Origin: Pseudomonadota bacterium
GTDB taxonomy: Bacteria; Pseudomonadota; Alphaproteobacteria; Rhizobiales; Devosiaceae
Length of the DNA: 9,222 bases
Assembly (NCBI GenBank): GCA_023387585.1
Contig: JAEWHZ010000248.1
Span: 1-9,222 of the forward strand
Direction: 5' to 3'
Shown: in pieces, positions 1 to 6,769 of the stretch
Numbering within the stretch: position 1 is the stretch's first letter
Layout of the letters: the number at the start of each line of letters is the position of its first letter
Notes under the pieces: generated by a model
Databases searched by the model: none
The model's input: the letters and a program-made list of their open reading frames with translations, nothing else
Told to the model about the DNA's origin: nothing
Position numbers and translations under genes: made by a program

Positions 1-5
1 CAGCG

Positions 6-2192
6 ATGACGACAGCCAAACCGCAGCCGCAAACGAGCGAAGACGCGGACGATCTTATCGCGCAGCTCGCACGGCTGATGGCCAGCGAAGGCGCTGCCAA
101 GGCAAAGGCTGAAGCGCAGGACGACGATGCTCCGCCTCCCCAGACCCCGGCCGACGCTCCGGCCGAGCGGCCGTCCCCTGCGCCGCCCGCCACGGGCCAG
201 CCCTTCAGTTTCCGCCTGCCCGGCGATCCGCCCCCAATGCCTGACGCTGCGCCCGAAGCCGCGCCCGAACCGGCGCCCGCGGAAAAGCCGCCTCTGTCGC
301 GCTTCGATCCGCCGCAGCCCTTCCGCTTCGATTTCGACCCGCCGCGTTCGGGCCCGGCCGCGCCGGAGCCCCCGCCGCGCCCGGCTGATCCGCCCCGCTC
401 CGCCGCGCCTGTCCAGCCTGCCGAGCCGGTAGCGCAATCCGCGCCGACGCGCGAGCGCTTCATGCCCCCCGATCCTGCGCCTTCCGCCCCCGGTCCCTCT
501 GACCCGGAAGACGCCTTCGACCCCCTCGACGGCATCGGCGAGTTGATCGCGGCCGAATTGGCCGGCGACCTGCCGCCTGCGCCGGAACCGGCTCCCGAGC
601 CGCAGGCCTCCTCCGTTTCGCCCCTCGAAGCCGGCCCGGCTGAAACGTCCGCCGCCGAGCGGCTCGACCTGCCGCCGGTCTTCGCCCCGCGCGCCGCCGA
701 GCCTCCGGTTGCCGAGCCTCCTGTGCCCGAAACCCCCGCGCAGCCCGAAGCCGCCGTGGAGCCCGTCATCGAGCAGCCCCGCAATGTCGCGCCGCCGGTT
801 GCGCCCGCGCGCGGCGATGCCCGGCCCGATCCGGTCACCGACATCGAATCCCTGATCGGCGCCGCCGTGCGCGTGCGCCTCGAGGACGACGCCCCGCAGG
901 CTCCGGCCGCGCCCCTTTCCCCGCCCGAGATTCCGGCGTCCGAACCGGTCGAGCCGCCGCCGCTGGCTGCGTCCTCCCGCCCCGCCGCGCCCAGCGCCGC
1001 CGAGCTGATCCGCTCCGCCACCGCTGTGCAGACCGCGCGCGAGCAGGCCCGCATCGCCTCGGCCGAAGACGCCATCATCGCGGCCGCCGCCGCCAGCGGC
1101 GCCGATGTCGGCTGGGTCGATCCCGGCGAGGAGGCGCTGCCGCCCGAACCCGATTATGACGAGCCCGCGCCCGTCCGCCGTCGCGGCTTCAACCCCGCCA
1201 TGCTGCGTCCCGTCGCCGGCCCGGCCATCGCCGTCGCCTTCCTGGTCGCCGCCGGTATCGGCCTTTATACCGTCCTCGGCTCCGCCGGTACGCCGAGCGG
1301 CGAGCCTCCGCTCCTCGAAGCCGACGCCACTCCGGTTCGCGAAGTGCCGCCCGTCGCCGAAAACAGCCCCGGCACCGCCTCGGTCGTGTTCAACACCACC
1401 GAAACGGCGCCCGCCGAGGAACAGCTGGTCTCGCGCGACCAGAGCGATCCCACCGACATCGCGGCGCTGGCCGCCGCCGAGATCAGCGACGAGGGCCTGG
1501 TCAACCGCCGCGTGCGCACCCTCACCGTGCGCCCCGACGGCACCATCGTCAGCGGCGACGCCGCGCTTGCCGGCGCCTCGCTGCTGCCGGTCGACCGGCC
1601 GGACGTGCCCGAAGTGCCGGGCGCCAACACCGAGGCGCCGGAGCTGATCGCCGCCGCCAATGCCGCCGACGCCGCCCTGCCGGACGGAGCCCTCGGCTTC
1701 GCCCCGACGCCGGATGCTTCCGTCGCGACCCAGACCGACACCACCCCGCTCGTTCCCGGCCAGCCGGCGTCCGCCGTCGATGCTTCGGGCAATGCGATCG
1801 CCGGCCGCACCGCCCCGGTGCCCATGGCCCCGATCACCCGGCCCTCCGTGGCCACGCCTCCGGCCGCCGCCGTGGAAACCGCGATCGTCACGCCCGAAAT
1901 CGCCCCTCCCGCGGCCTCGGCCCCACCGCCCGCCGTCACCACGGCCAGCACCGCGCCGGCCTATGTGCAGCTCTCCTCCCAGCGCACGCCGGAAGCGGCG
2001 GAAGCCACCCGCCGCGACATGGCCTCGCGCTTCGGCGGGCTGTTCGGCGGCGCCCAGCTCGAGATCCAGCAGGTCGATCTCGGCGCGCGCGGCATCTATT
2101 ACCGCGTCCGCCTGCCTGCCGGCTCGCTCGCCGACGCCAACACCATCTGCAACAGCGTCAAGGCCAACGGCGGCGACTGCTTCACCATCTGA
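6..2192 (+). CDS. SPOR-domain membrane protein with long Pro/Ala-rich cytoplasmic region
   Basis: 728 aa, predicted inner-membrane protein that binds septal or denuded peptidoglycan through a C-terminal SPOR domain (known role of the domain). Residues 1-395 are low-complexity, rich in Pro, Ala and Glu and probably disordered, broken by short predicted helices at about 15-26, 175-187, 279-290 and 330-340. One hydrophobic helix lies at about 402-424 (PAIAVAFLVAAGIGLYTVLG), giving a cytoplasmic N-terminus and periplasmic C-terminus. A second Ala/Pro/Thr-rich linker follows. The SPOR domain is at about 653-728, starting YVQLSSQRTPEAA and ending NGGDCFTI. It contains Cys715 and Cys725, which could form a disulphide. 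The start ATG has only five bases upstream here, so its ribosome site and any longer start cannot be judged. The DDLIAQLARLMA segment near the start resembles the N-termini of alphaproteobacterial SPOR proteins and supports this start. In many relatives nagZ follows; here scpA does. Identity as a SPOR protein is secure; its exact role is not. Confidence 0.88.
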   Translation: MTTAKPQPQTSEDADDLIAQLARLMASEGAAKAKAEAQDDDAPPPQTPADAPAERPSPAPPATGQPFSFRLPGDPPPMPDAAPEAAPEPAPAEKPPLSRFDPPQPFRFDFDPPRSGPAAPEPPPRPADPPRSAAPVQPAEPVAQSAPTRERFMPPDPAPSAPGPSDPEDAFDPLDGIGELIAAELAGDLPPAPEPAPEPQASSVSPLEAGPAETSAAERLDLPPVFAPRAAEPPVAEPPVPETPAQPEAAVEPVIEQPRNVAPPVAPARGDARPDPVTDIESLIGAAVRVRLEDDAPQAPAAPLSPPEIPASEPVEPPPLAASSRPAAPSAAELIRSATAVQTAREQARIASAEDAIIAAAAASGADVGWVDPGEEALPPEPDYDEPAPVRRRGFNPAMLRPVAGPAIAVAFLVAAGIGLYTVLGSAGTPSGEPPLLEADATPVREVPPVAENSPGTASVVFNTTETAPAEEQLVSRDQSDPTDIAALAAAEISDEGLVNRRVRTLTVRPDGTIVSGDAALAGASLLPVDRPDVPEVPGANTEAPELIAAANAADAALPDGALGFAPTPDASVATQTDTTPLVPGQPASAVDASGNAIAGRTAPVPMAPITRPSVATPPAAAVETAIVTPEIAPPAASAPPPAVTTASTAPAYVQLSSQRTPEAAEATRRDMASRFGGLFGGAQLEIQQVDLGARGIYYRVRLPAGSLADANTICNSVKANGGDCFTI

Positions 2193-2205
2193 GCCGTCCC
2201 CGTGC

Positions 2206-2228
2206 TCCGGCCGCGCTTGACGGCCGGA
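2206..2228 (+). terminator. GC-rich hairpin after the SPOR gene, terminator-like without U-tract
   Basis: A perfect 8-bp stem, TCCGGCCG (2206-2213) with CGGCCGGA (2221-2228), encloses the 7-nt loop CGCTTGA. It starts 13 bases after the SPOR stop codon. The bases after it (ccttcgcc) are not a T-run, so it is not a canonical intrinsic terminator. It could be a weak terminator, a 3'-end stabiliser or a partial barrier between the SPOR gene and scpA. The stem is clear; the function is inference. Confidence 0.35.
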
Positions 2229-2233
2229 CCTTC

Positions 2234-2275
2234 GCCGACCCAAGCTCTGCAACCCCGCATCCGGGTCGGCAGAGC
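2234..2275 (+). promoter_or_regulatory. Overlapping inverted repeats in the scpA leader, possible translational control
   Basis: Two perfect inverted repeats share two bases. Stem A pairs GCCGACCC (2234-2241) with GGGTCGGC (2263-2270). Stem B pairs GCTCTGC (2244-2250) with GCAGAGC (2269-2275), and its 3' arm touches the scpA ATG at 2276. In full they exclude each other. Trimmed by two pairs, stem A could coexist with stem B in a pseudoknot-like topology. No good Shine-Dalgarno sequence stands free of the stems; the nearest purine stretch (GGCAGAG) is inside them. Either fold would hide the initiation region. That this regulates ScpA synthesis is inference. Confidence 0.4.
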
Positions 2276-3076
2276 ATGACGGACGATTTCTTCACCACCG
2301 ATACGCCCGCACCGGCCGAAACCGATGTGTTGCGCATCGACGTCGCCGGCTATGAAGGCCCGCTCGACCTGTTGCTCGATCTCGCACGCCGCCAGAAGGT
2401 CGATCTCGCCGCCATCCCCATGCTCGCTTTGGTCGAGCAATATCTCGCCTTCATCGCCGAGCTGCGCGAGCGGCGCATCGAGATCGCCGCCGATTATCTC
2501 GTCATGGCGGCCTGGCTCGCCTACCTCAAAAGCCGCCTGATGGTGCCCGCCGCTCCCAGCGACGACGAGCCCAGCGGCGAGATGATGGCGGCGCTCCTGC
2601 AATTCCGCCTCAAGCGCCTCGAGGCCATGCGCGAGGCCGCCCGGCGCCTCTTCGCCCGCCCCCGGCTCGGCCTCGCCATCCACCCGCGCGGCGATCCCGA
2701 GCCGATCACCGTCTCGCGCGCCAGCTTTTTCGAGGCCGGCCTGTTCGATCTGCTCAAGGCCTATGCCGAGTTGCGCGAGCGCAATTTGCACACCGATTAC
2801 GCGCCCCGGCGGCGCACCGTATGGGCCTTGCAGGAGGCGCGCGATATCCTGGAGCGCATCATCGGGGTGGGCCAGGACTGGGTCGCGCTCGATTCCTACC
2901 TCGCCGAATATCTCGCCGAACCCTCCGAGCGGGCCACCGTGCGCGCCTCCAGCTTTTCGGCAAGCCTTGAATTGGTTCGCCAGGGCCAGCTAGAACTGCG
3001 TCAATCGGCGGCCTTCGGGCCGCTGCTGGTTCGACGCCGGCCCAGCGAGGACAAGCCGTTTGACCGAGACGAGTGA
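2276..3076 (+). CDS. scpA: Segregation and condensation protein A (kleisin subunit)
   Basis: 266 aa, a normal length for the family. ScpA is the kleisin that bridges the SMC heads and, with ScpB, forms bacterial condensin for chromosome compaction and segregation in the cytoplasm. The N-terminal SMC-binding part has the family motif YEGPLDLLLDLARRQKVDL (residues 26-44) and the helix ADYLVMAAWLAYLKSRLMVP (72-91). A charged middle helix spans about 104-126. The C-terminal winged-helix part that contacts the SMC head is at about 215-253. The ATG at 2276 is chosen because it gives the usual short acidic N-terminus before the conserved motif; it lacks a strong ribosome site and follows the leader inverted repeats. 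The 3' end overlaps scpB by 17 bases, which suggests coupled translation. Family assignment is firm. Confidence 0.96.
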   Translation: MTDDFFTTDTPAPAETDVLRIDVAGYEGPLDLLLDLARRQKVDLAAIPMLALVEQYLAFIAELRERRIEIAADYLVMAAWLAYLKSRLMVPAAPSDDEPSGEMMAALLQFRLKRLEAMREAARRLFARPRLGLAIHPRGDPEPITVSRASFFEAGLFDLLKAYAELRERNLHTDYAPRRRTVWALQEARDILERIIGVGQDWVALDSYLAEYLAEPSERATVRASSFSASLELVRQGQLELRQSAAFGPLLVRRRPSEDKPFDRDE

Positions 3077-3704
3077 GCGCAACGAGGTGACCGAGCGCCG
3101 GCTGCGCATCCTCGAAGCCGTGCTCTTCGCCTCGTCCGAACCGCTTGGCCCCGCCCAGCTCGCCCTCTATCTCGACGAGCATGCCGACATCGCCTTCCTT
3201 CTCGAAACCCTGCGCCAGCGCTATGCCCAGCGCGGCGTGAACCTCGTGCGCCGCGACGACCGCTGGGCCTTCCGCACCGCCGAAGATCTCGATTTCATCC
3301 TGCGCCGCGAGGAGACCGACACCCGCCCGCTCTCGCGCGCCGCCCTCGAAACCCTCGCCATCATCGCCTATCACCAGCCGGTGACCCGTGCCGAGATCGA
3401 GGAGATTCGCGGCGTCGCCGTGGGCAAGGGCATGCTCGATATCCTCATGGAAGCCGGCTGGGTGCGCATGCGCGGCCGCCGCCGCACCCCGGGCCGCCCG
3501 GTCACTTACGGCACCACCCCCGCCTTCCTCGATCACTTCACCCTCGAAAGCCTGTCCGACCTGCCGGGGCTCGAAGAGCTCAAGGGGGCAGGGCTGCTGT
3601 CGAGCCGGCTGCCGCCCGGCCTGCAGATTCCGCTGCCCTTCGAGGGCGATCTGCGCGACGACGAGGACGCGCTCGAAACCGGCGACATGGGAGACGACGC
3701 ATGA
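3060..3704 (+). CDS. scpB: Segregation and condensation protein B
   Basis: 214 aa, a winged-helix protein that dimerises and binds the ScpA kleisin in the SMC-ScpAB complex. The first winged helix covers about residues 12-80 (RRLRILEAVLFASSEPL). The second contains the family signature LSRAALETLAIIAYHQPVTR (91-110) followed by AEIEEIRGV, and then GRPVTYGTTPAFLDHF (145-160) with a LESLSDLPGLEEL element. The last 20 or so residues are acidic. The start is TTG at 3060, supported by GAGG at 3047-3050 nine bases upstream. A GTG at 3087 is a weaker alternative that keeps both winged helices. The gene overlaps scpA by 17 bases and the following ABC ATPase gene by four (ATGA). The family is certain; the exact start is less so. 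Confidence 0.95.
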   Translation: MTETSERNEVTERRLRILEAVLFASSEPLGPAQLALYLDEHADIAFLLETLRQRYAQRGVNLVRRDDRWAFRTAEDLDFILRREETDTRPLSRAALETLAIIAYHQPVTRAEIEEIRGVAVGKGMLDILMEAGWVRMRGRRRTPGRPVTYGTTPAFLDHFTLESLSDLPGLEELKGAGLLSSRLPPGLQIPLPFEGDLRDDEDALETGDMGDDA

Positions 3705-4813
3705 GCCCTGCCGGCGACACCGATTCCGAGCTTCTCGGCTGGGGCGCGCGCGGCACCGCCGGCGTCAGCTTCGCCGCCGCCCTCGAATACGAAAATGTCG
3801 ATGTCGAGCTCGGCGGCCGGGCCGTGCTCACCGGCTTCTCGCTGCGGCTCGAACCGGGCGAGATCGTCTGTCTTCTCGGCGAATCCGGCTCCGGCAAGTC
3901 GACGGCCCTGCGCGTCGCCGCCGGCATTGCCCCCATTGATGCCGGGCGCGTATGCATCAACGATCGCGTGGTTTCGGGCGAGGGGACGCATGTGCCGCCG
4001 GACAGGCGCGGCATCGGCCTGATGTTTCAGGATTTCGCGCTGTTCCCGCATCTTTCGGTGCTTGAGAACGTGCTGTTCGGCCTCAGGCGGCTCGACCGCA
4101 AGAGCGCCCTCGCACAGGCGCGTCAGGCCCTGCGCCGCGTCGGCCTTGCCGAGCGCGAGAAGGATTATCCGCATATGCTCTCCGGCGGCCAGCAGCAGCG
4201 CCTGGCGCTGGCGCGCTCCGTCGCCCCGCGTCCCGGCGTTCTGCTGCTCGACGAGCCCTTTTCCGCCCTCGATGCCCGGCTGCGCGAGACCGTGCGCGCC
4301 GAAACCCTCGCCGTGCTGCGCGAGACGCGGGTCACCAGCCTGATCGTCACCCACGATCCCGAGGAAGCCATGGTGGCGGGCGACCGGGTGGCGCTGCTGC
4401 GCCGCGGCCGCATCGTCCAGATCGACAGCGGCGCCGAAATCTACCGCAATCCGGTCAACCTCTATGCGGCGCGCTTCTTCTCCCCGCTCAGCGAGATCGC
4501 CGCCGTGGTGCGCGACGGCCGCGCCGACACCCCGCTCGGGCCGGTGCCGGCGCCGGGCCGCGAGGAGGGCGCCTCGGTCATCGTCGCCCTGCGCCCGGCC
4601 GGCGGCGTCGAGATCGTCGACGAGGGGCCCGGCGTGCCCGGCCGCATCGTCGCCAAGCGCGACGCCATCGGCGAGGATCTGTGCGAGGTCAAGGTCGACG
4701 GTCTGCCCGACCCCGTCGCCATCCGCCAGCGCAGTGGCCGGGACCTGCATCCGGGGCGCGACGTTGCGCTGCGGCTCAATCCCGAACACATCCTTGTGTT
4801 TGATCGCGATTGA
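3701..4813 (+). CDS. ABC transporter ATP-binding protein, FbpC/PotA-like with TOBE domain
   Basis: 370 aa, the cytoplasmic ATPase of an ABC importer. Visible motifs are Walker A GESGSGKST (60-68, Lys66), Q-loop Gln110 in MFQDFALFPH, signature LSGGQQQR (160-167), Walker B LLLDEPFSALD with Asp184 and Glu185, and the H-loop His218 in VTHDPEEAM. All catalytic positions are intact. A C-terminal regulatory region, about 245-370, has the TPLGPVPAPG and LRLNPEHILVFD elements typical of TOBE-type importers. The closest family style is Fe(III) importer FbpC, with spermidine/putrescine PotA as the alternative; the substrate cannot be read from the sequence. An extra stretch of about 28 residues precedes the first strand of the fold. 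The ATG overlaps the scpB stop as ATGA, so translation is probably coupled. No permease or binding-protein gene lies in the window, and this gene interrupts the common scpB-tatA order. Confidence 0.9.
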   Translation: MSPAGDTDSELLGWGARGTAGVSFAAALEYENVDVELGGRAVLTGFSLRLEPGEIVCLLGESGSGKSTALRVAAGIAPIDAGRVCINDRVVSGEGTHVPPDRRGIGLMFQDFALFPHLSVLENVLFGLRRLDRKSALAQARQALRRVGLAEREKDYPHMLSGGQQQRLALARSVAPRPGVLLLDEPFSALDARLRETVRAETLAVLRETRVTSLIVTHDPEEAMVAGDRVALLRRGRIVQIDSGAEIYRNPVNLYAARFFSPLSEIAAVVRDGRADTPLGPVPAPGREEGASVIVALRPAGGVEIVDEGPGVPGRIVAKRDAIGEDLCEVKVDGLPDPVAIRQRSGRDLHPGRDVALRLNPEHILVFDRD

Positions 4814-4821
4814 ACCTATTT
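4793..4821 (+). promoter_or_regulatory. Predicted housekeeping sigma promoter of tatABC
   Basis: CTTGTG (4793-4798) and CTATTT (4816-4821) are separated by 17 bases. They match the alphaproteobacterial pattern CTTGAC-N17-CTATAT at 4 of 6 and 5 of 6 positions. The -35 lies inside the end of the ABC ATPase gene and the -10 just after its stop. The predicted start near 4828 would give a leader of about 45 bases before tatA. This is motif matching by eye. Confidence 0.42.
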
Positions 4822-4849
4822 CTGCGGTTAGAAATCGCGTGTATCGCGT
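4818..4849 (+). repeat. Inverted and direct repeats at the predicted tat transcription start
   Basis: The inverted repeat ATTTCT-GCGGTT-AGAAAT (4818-4835) covers the predicted -10 and start point. It runs into the direct repeat ATCGCGT, present at 4834-4840 and 4843-4849 with a 9-base period. A third ATCGCG lies at 4803-4808 inside the palindrome ATCGCGAT. The stretch is visibly richer in A and T than its surroundings. It could be an operator or chance structure in a short promoter region. Confidence 0.3.
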
Positions 4850-4873
4850 TACAAACTTGAAACGGAGTTCGAC

Positions 4874-5113
4874 ATGCACGCGCCAAGCATCTGGGGCATT
4901 CTGGTCGTCGCAGTGGTCGTGCTGCTGCTGTTCGGCCGCGGCAAGATTTCGGGAATGATGGGCGAGGTCGCCTCCGGCATCAAAGCCTTCCAGCGCGGCA
5001 TGCGCGACGACGAGAAGCCTGCCGAACGCATCGAGACCGCCACGCCTCCCGCTTCGCCCGCGCCTGCCAGCACTTCCGCCGAGCAGCACGAGACCGACAA
5101 GCGCGACGCCTGA
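4874..5113 (+). CDS. tatA: Twin-arginine translocase subunit TatA
   Basis: 79 aa, the usual TatA size. TatA oligomerises in the inner membrane to open a path for folded proteins carrying twin-arginine signals. A short N-terminal membrane helix (about residues 5-20, IWGILVVAVVVLLLF) is followed by the diagnostic hinge FGRGK (20-24), an amphipathic helix through about 43 (MGEVASGIKAFQRGM), and an acidic, Pro/Ala-rich tail. The absence of an acidic residue near position 8 and the FGRGK hinge separate it from TatB. The ATG at 4874 has GGAG at 4864-4867 six bases upstream. It is first in tatABC, behind a predicted promoter and 60 bases after the ABC ATPase gene. Confidence 0.96.
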   Translation: MHAPSIWGILVVAVVVLLLFGRGKISGMMGEVASGIKAFQRGMRDDEKPAERIETATPPASPAPASTSAEQHETDKRDA

Positions 5114-5156
5114 CCCCCTGCGGCGGCTCGCGCCCCCATAACCGGATTGGATAGTG

Positions 5157-5903
5157 ATGCTCGGCCTTAGCTGGACAGAGCTGCTCGTCATCGGCGTCGT
5201 GGCGCTCATCGTCATCGGCCCGCAGGAGCTGCCGACCGTCATGAAGAAGGTCGGCCAGTTCGTGGGCCAGATTCGGCGCATGGGCAACGAGTTCCAGCGC
5301 GAGCTGAACCGCACCACCGGGCTCGACGAGGTGCGCAATCTGCGCAACGCCATCTCCGATCCGCTGCGCAAGACCGCTGACGAGATCCGCAAGGAATTCA
5401 ACACCATGACGCCGTCGGGCCCCAAGCCCTCCGGCGCCATCAAGCCCAAGGACCCCAAGGCCGAGAGCGTCGCCGACGAGATCAAGGCCATGGCCGGCAT
5501 GTCCGGTGCCGCCGCCGCCGCAGCCGCCGCTTCGGAAGGGCAGGGCGATGCGGACCAGCCCGCCGCTCAACCGACCCTCGCCGCCGCCGCCAATCCGGCC
5601 GTCGAGAAAACGCCGCCCGCGAAACCGGCCCGTGCGAAATCCGCCGCCGCCCCCCGTCCGCGCCGCAAGCCCGCGGCCGCCGCCGATGCGGCCGAAGCAC
5701 CCGCCAAGCCCGCGACTAGGAAACCCCGCAAGTCCGCTGCCGCCACACCTGCCGAGGACAAGCCCGCGCCCCGCCGCCGCACCTCGCGCAAGGCCATGGA
5801 GCTCGAAGCCGACGCCGCCACGCCCGCTGAAAATTCACCAGCGGAACCGCCCAAACCCGCGCGCCGCCGCCGCAAGACCGCTGAAGGCGGGGATATCAAT
5901 TGA
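5157..5903 (+). CDS. tatB: Twin-arginine translocase subunit TatB, with long basic tail
   Basis: 248 aa from the ATG at 5157, clearly longer than the roughly 170 aa of E. coli TatB. TatB works with TatC as the receptor for twin-arginine signal peptides. Residues 4-20 form the membrane helix with Glu8 (LSWTELLVIGVVALIVIG), followed by the TatB hinge GPQELP (21-26) and an amphipathic helix to about 50. Residues after about 85 form a low-complexity tail: eight alanines at 118-125, then a Lys/Arg/Pro/Ala-rich stretch (about 151-240) that reads like a histone H1 tail and ends KPARRRRKTAEGGDIN. A GTG at 5154 directly before the ATG is a possible alternative, but only two bases separate it from the nearest GGA (5149-5151). 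The 3' end overlaps tatC by four bases (TTGA). Confidence 0.94.
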   Translation: MLGLSWTELLVIGVVALIVIGPQELPTVMKKVGQFVGQIRRMGNEFQRELNRTTGLDEVRNLRNAISDPLRKTADEIRKEFNTMTPSGPKPSGAIKPKDPKAESVADEIKAMAGMSGAAAAAAAASEGQGDADQPAAQPTLAAAANPAVEKTPPAKPARAKSAAAPRPRRKPAAAADAAEAPAKPATRKPRKSAAATPAEDKPAPRRRTSRKAMELEADAATPAENSPAEPPKPARRRRKTAEGGDIN

Positions 5904-6751
5904 TCGGCTTTCTCAAGCGCAAGCGCGCCCGGCCCGAAACCGAAGCCGCCCTGCCGGCGGTGGCGGGCGAGCCGGAAGACGAGCTTGCCGGCTCCGAGGC
6001 CCCGCTGCTCGATCACCTCATCGAGTTGCGCAAGCGCCTCATCCGCTCGGTCATGGCGCTCGCCGTGCTGCTGATCGTGTGCTTCATCTTCTCCGGGCAG
6101 ATTTTCGAGATCCTGCTCGATCCCTACCGCAAGGTGGTGCCCAATCCCGAAGAGCTGCAGCTCATCTACACCGCGCCGCAGGAATTCTTCTTCACCCAGC
6201 TCAGCATCGCCTTTTTCGGCGCGCTGTTCATCGGCTTCCCCTATCTCGCCTCGCAGATCTACATGTTCGTGGCCCCCGGGCTCTACAAGCATGAGCGCGC
6301 CGCCTTCGTGCCCTATCTCGTCGCCACGCCGGTCTTCTTCCTCATCGGCGCGTTGATGGTCTATTTCGTCGTGCTGCCCATGGCGCTCGGCTTCTTCCTC
6401 AACATGGAGACCGAGAACGTCTCCATGCTGGTGCGCACCAGCGAATATCTGGGGCTGGCGATGACGCTGATCATCGCCTTCGGCATCTGCTTCCAGCTGC
6501 CCGTGGTCCTGACGCTGCTGGCCCGCATCGAGCTGGTCAATTCCGACCAGCTCAAGAAGGGCCGCCGCTATGCCATCGTCGGCATCCTCATCGTCGCCGC
6601 CTTCGTCACCCCGCCCGACCCGATCTCGCAGATCGGCCTGTCGATCCCGGTCTACATGCTCTATGAGGGCTCGATCTGGGCGGTGATGTGGATCGAGCGC
6701 CGCCGCGCCCGCAAGGAAGCCGAAGAAGCCGCGCGGGCCGCCACCGAATAG
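5900..6751 (+). CDS. tatC: Twin-arginine translocase subunit TatC
   Basis: 283 aa, the six-helix core of the Tat receptor in the inner membrane. Conserved elements appear in order: DHLIELRKRL before helix 1 (38-47), helix 1 about 48-68, QIYMFVAPGLYKHER (119-133), helix 3 about 137-160, TSEYLGLAMTLIIAFGICFQ (180-199), then RRYAIVGIL and TPPDPISQIGLSIPVYMLYE (237-256) with helices 5 and 6. Phe123 and Glu132 align with E. coli Phe94 and Glu103, which bind the signal peptide. Gln199 stands where E. coli has Glu170. The N-terminus carries about 35 extra charged residues. The start is TTG at 5900, with GGGGA at 5889-5893 six bases upstream and a four-base overlap with tatB; the first in-frame ATG (Met52) would cut into helix 1. 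The C-terminus is short and basic. Confidence 0.96.
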   Translation: MIGFLKRKRARPETEAALPAVAGEPEDELAGSEAPLLDHLIELRKRLIRSVMALAVLLIVCFIFSGQIFEILLDPYRKVVPNPEELQLIYTAPQEFFFTQLSIAFFGALFIGFPYLASQIYMFVAPGLYKHERAAFVPYLVATPVFFLIGALMVYFVVLPMALGFFLNMETENVSMLVRTSEYLGLAMTLIIAFGICFQLPVVLTLLARIELVNSDQLKKGRRYAIVGILIVAAFVTPPDPISQIGLSIPVYMLYEGSIWAVMWIERRRARKEAEEAARAATE

Positions 6752-6769
6752 CGTCGGAATAGCGCCGTT

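Noticed and set aside
1265..1951. Minus-strand open frame opposite the SPOR gene
   Set aside because: Ala/Gly/Ser/Thr-rich product with no domain, caused by GC-rich codon use of the real gene.
2216..2250. Housekeeping promoter for scpA from CTTGAC at 2216-2221
   Set aside because: At spacings of 16 to 19 bases the candidate -10 hexamers (such as cccaag, ccaagc) do not resemble CTATAT.
3533..5500. Very long open frame (655 codons) on the minus strand
   Set aside because: It lies antisense to scpB, the ABC ATPase, tatA and tatB, all clearly coding. Its translation is biased low-complexity sequence with no recognisable domain, as expected opposite GC-rich genes where stops are rare.
5509..5535. 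GCC-rich tandem repeat in tatB
   Set aside because: It encodes the run of eight alanines in the TatB tail and needs no explanation beyond low-complexity coding sequence.
6746..6764. Direct repeat GAATAGCG at 6746-6753 and 6757-6764 across the tatC stop
   Set aside because: Only two copies of eight bases, and the first is partly coding sequence. There is no sign of a site or insertion.
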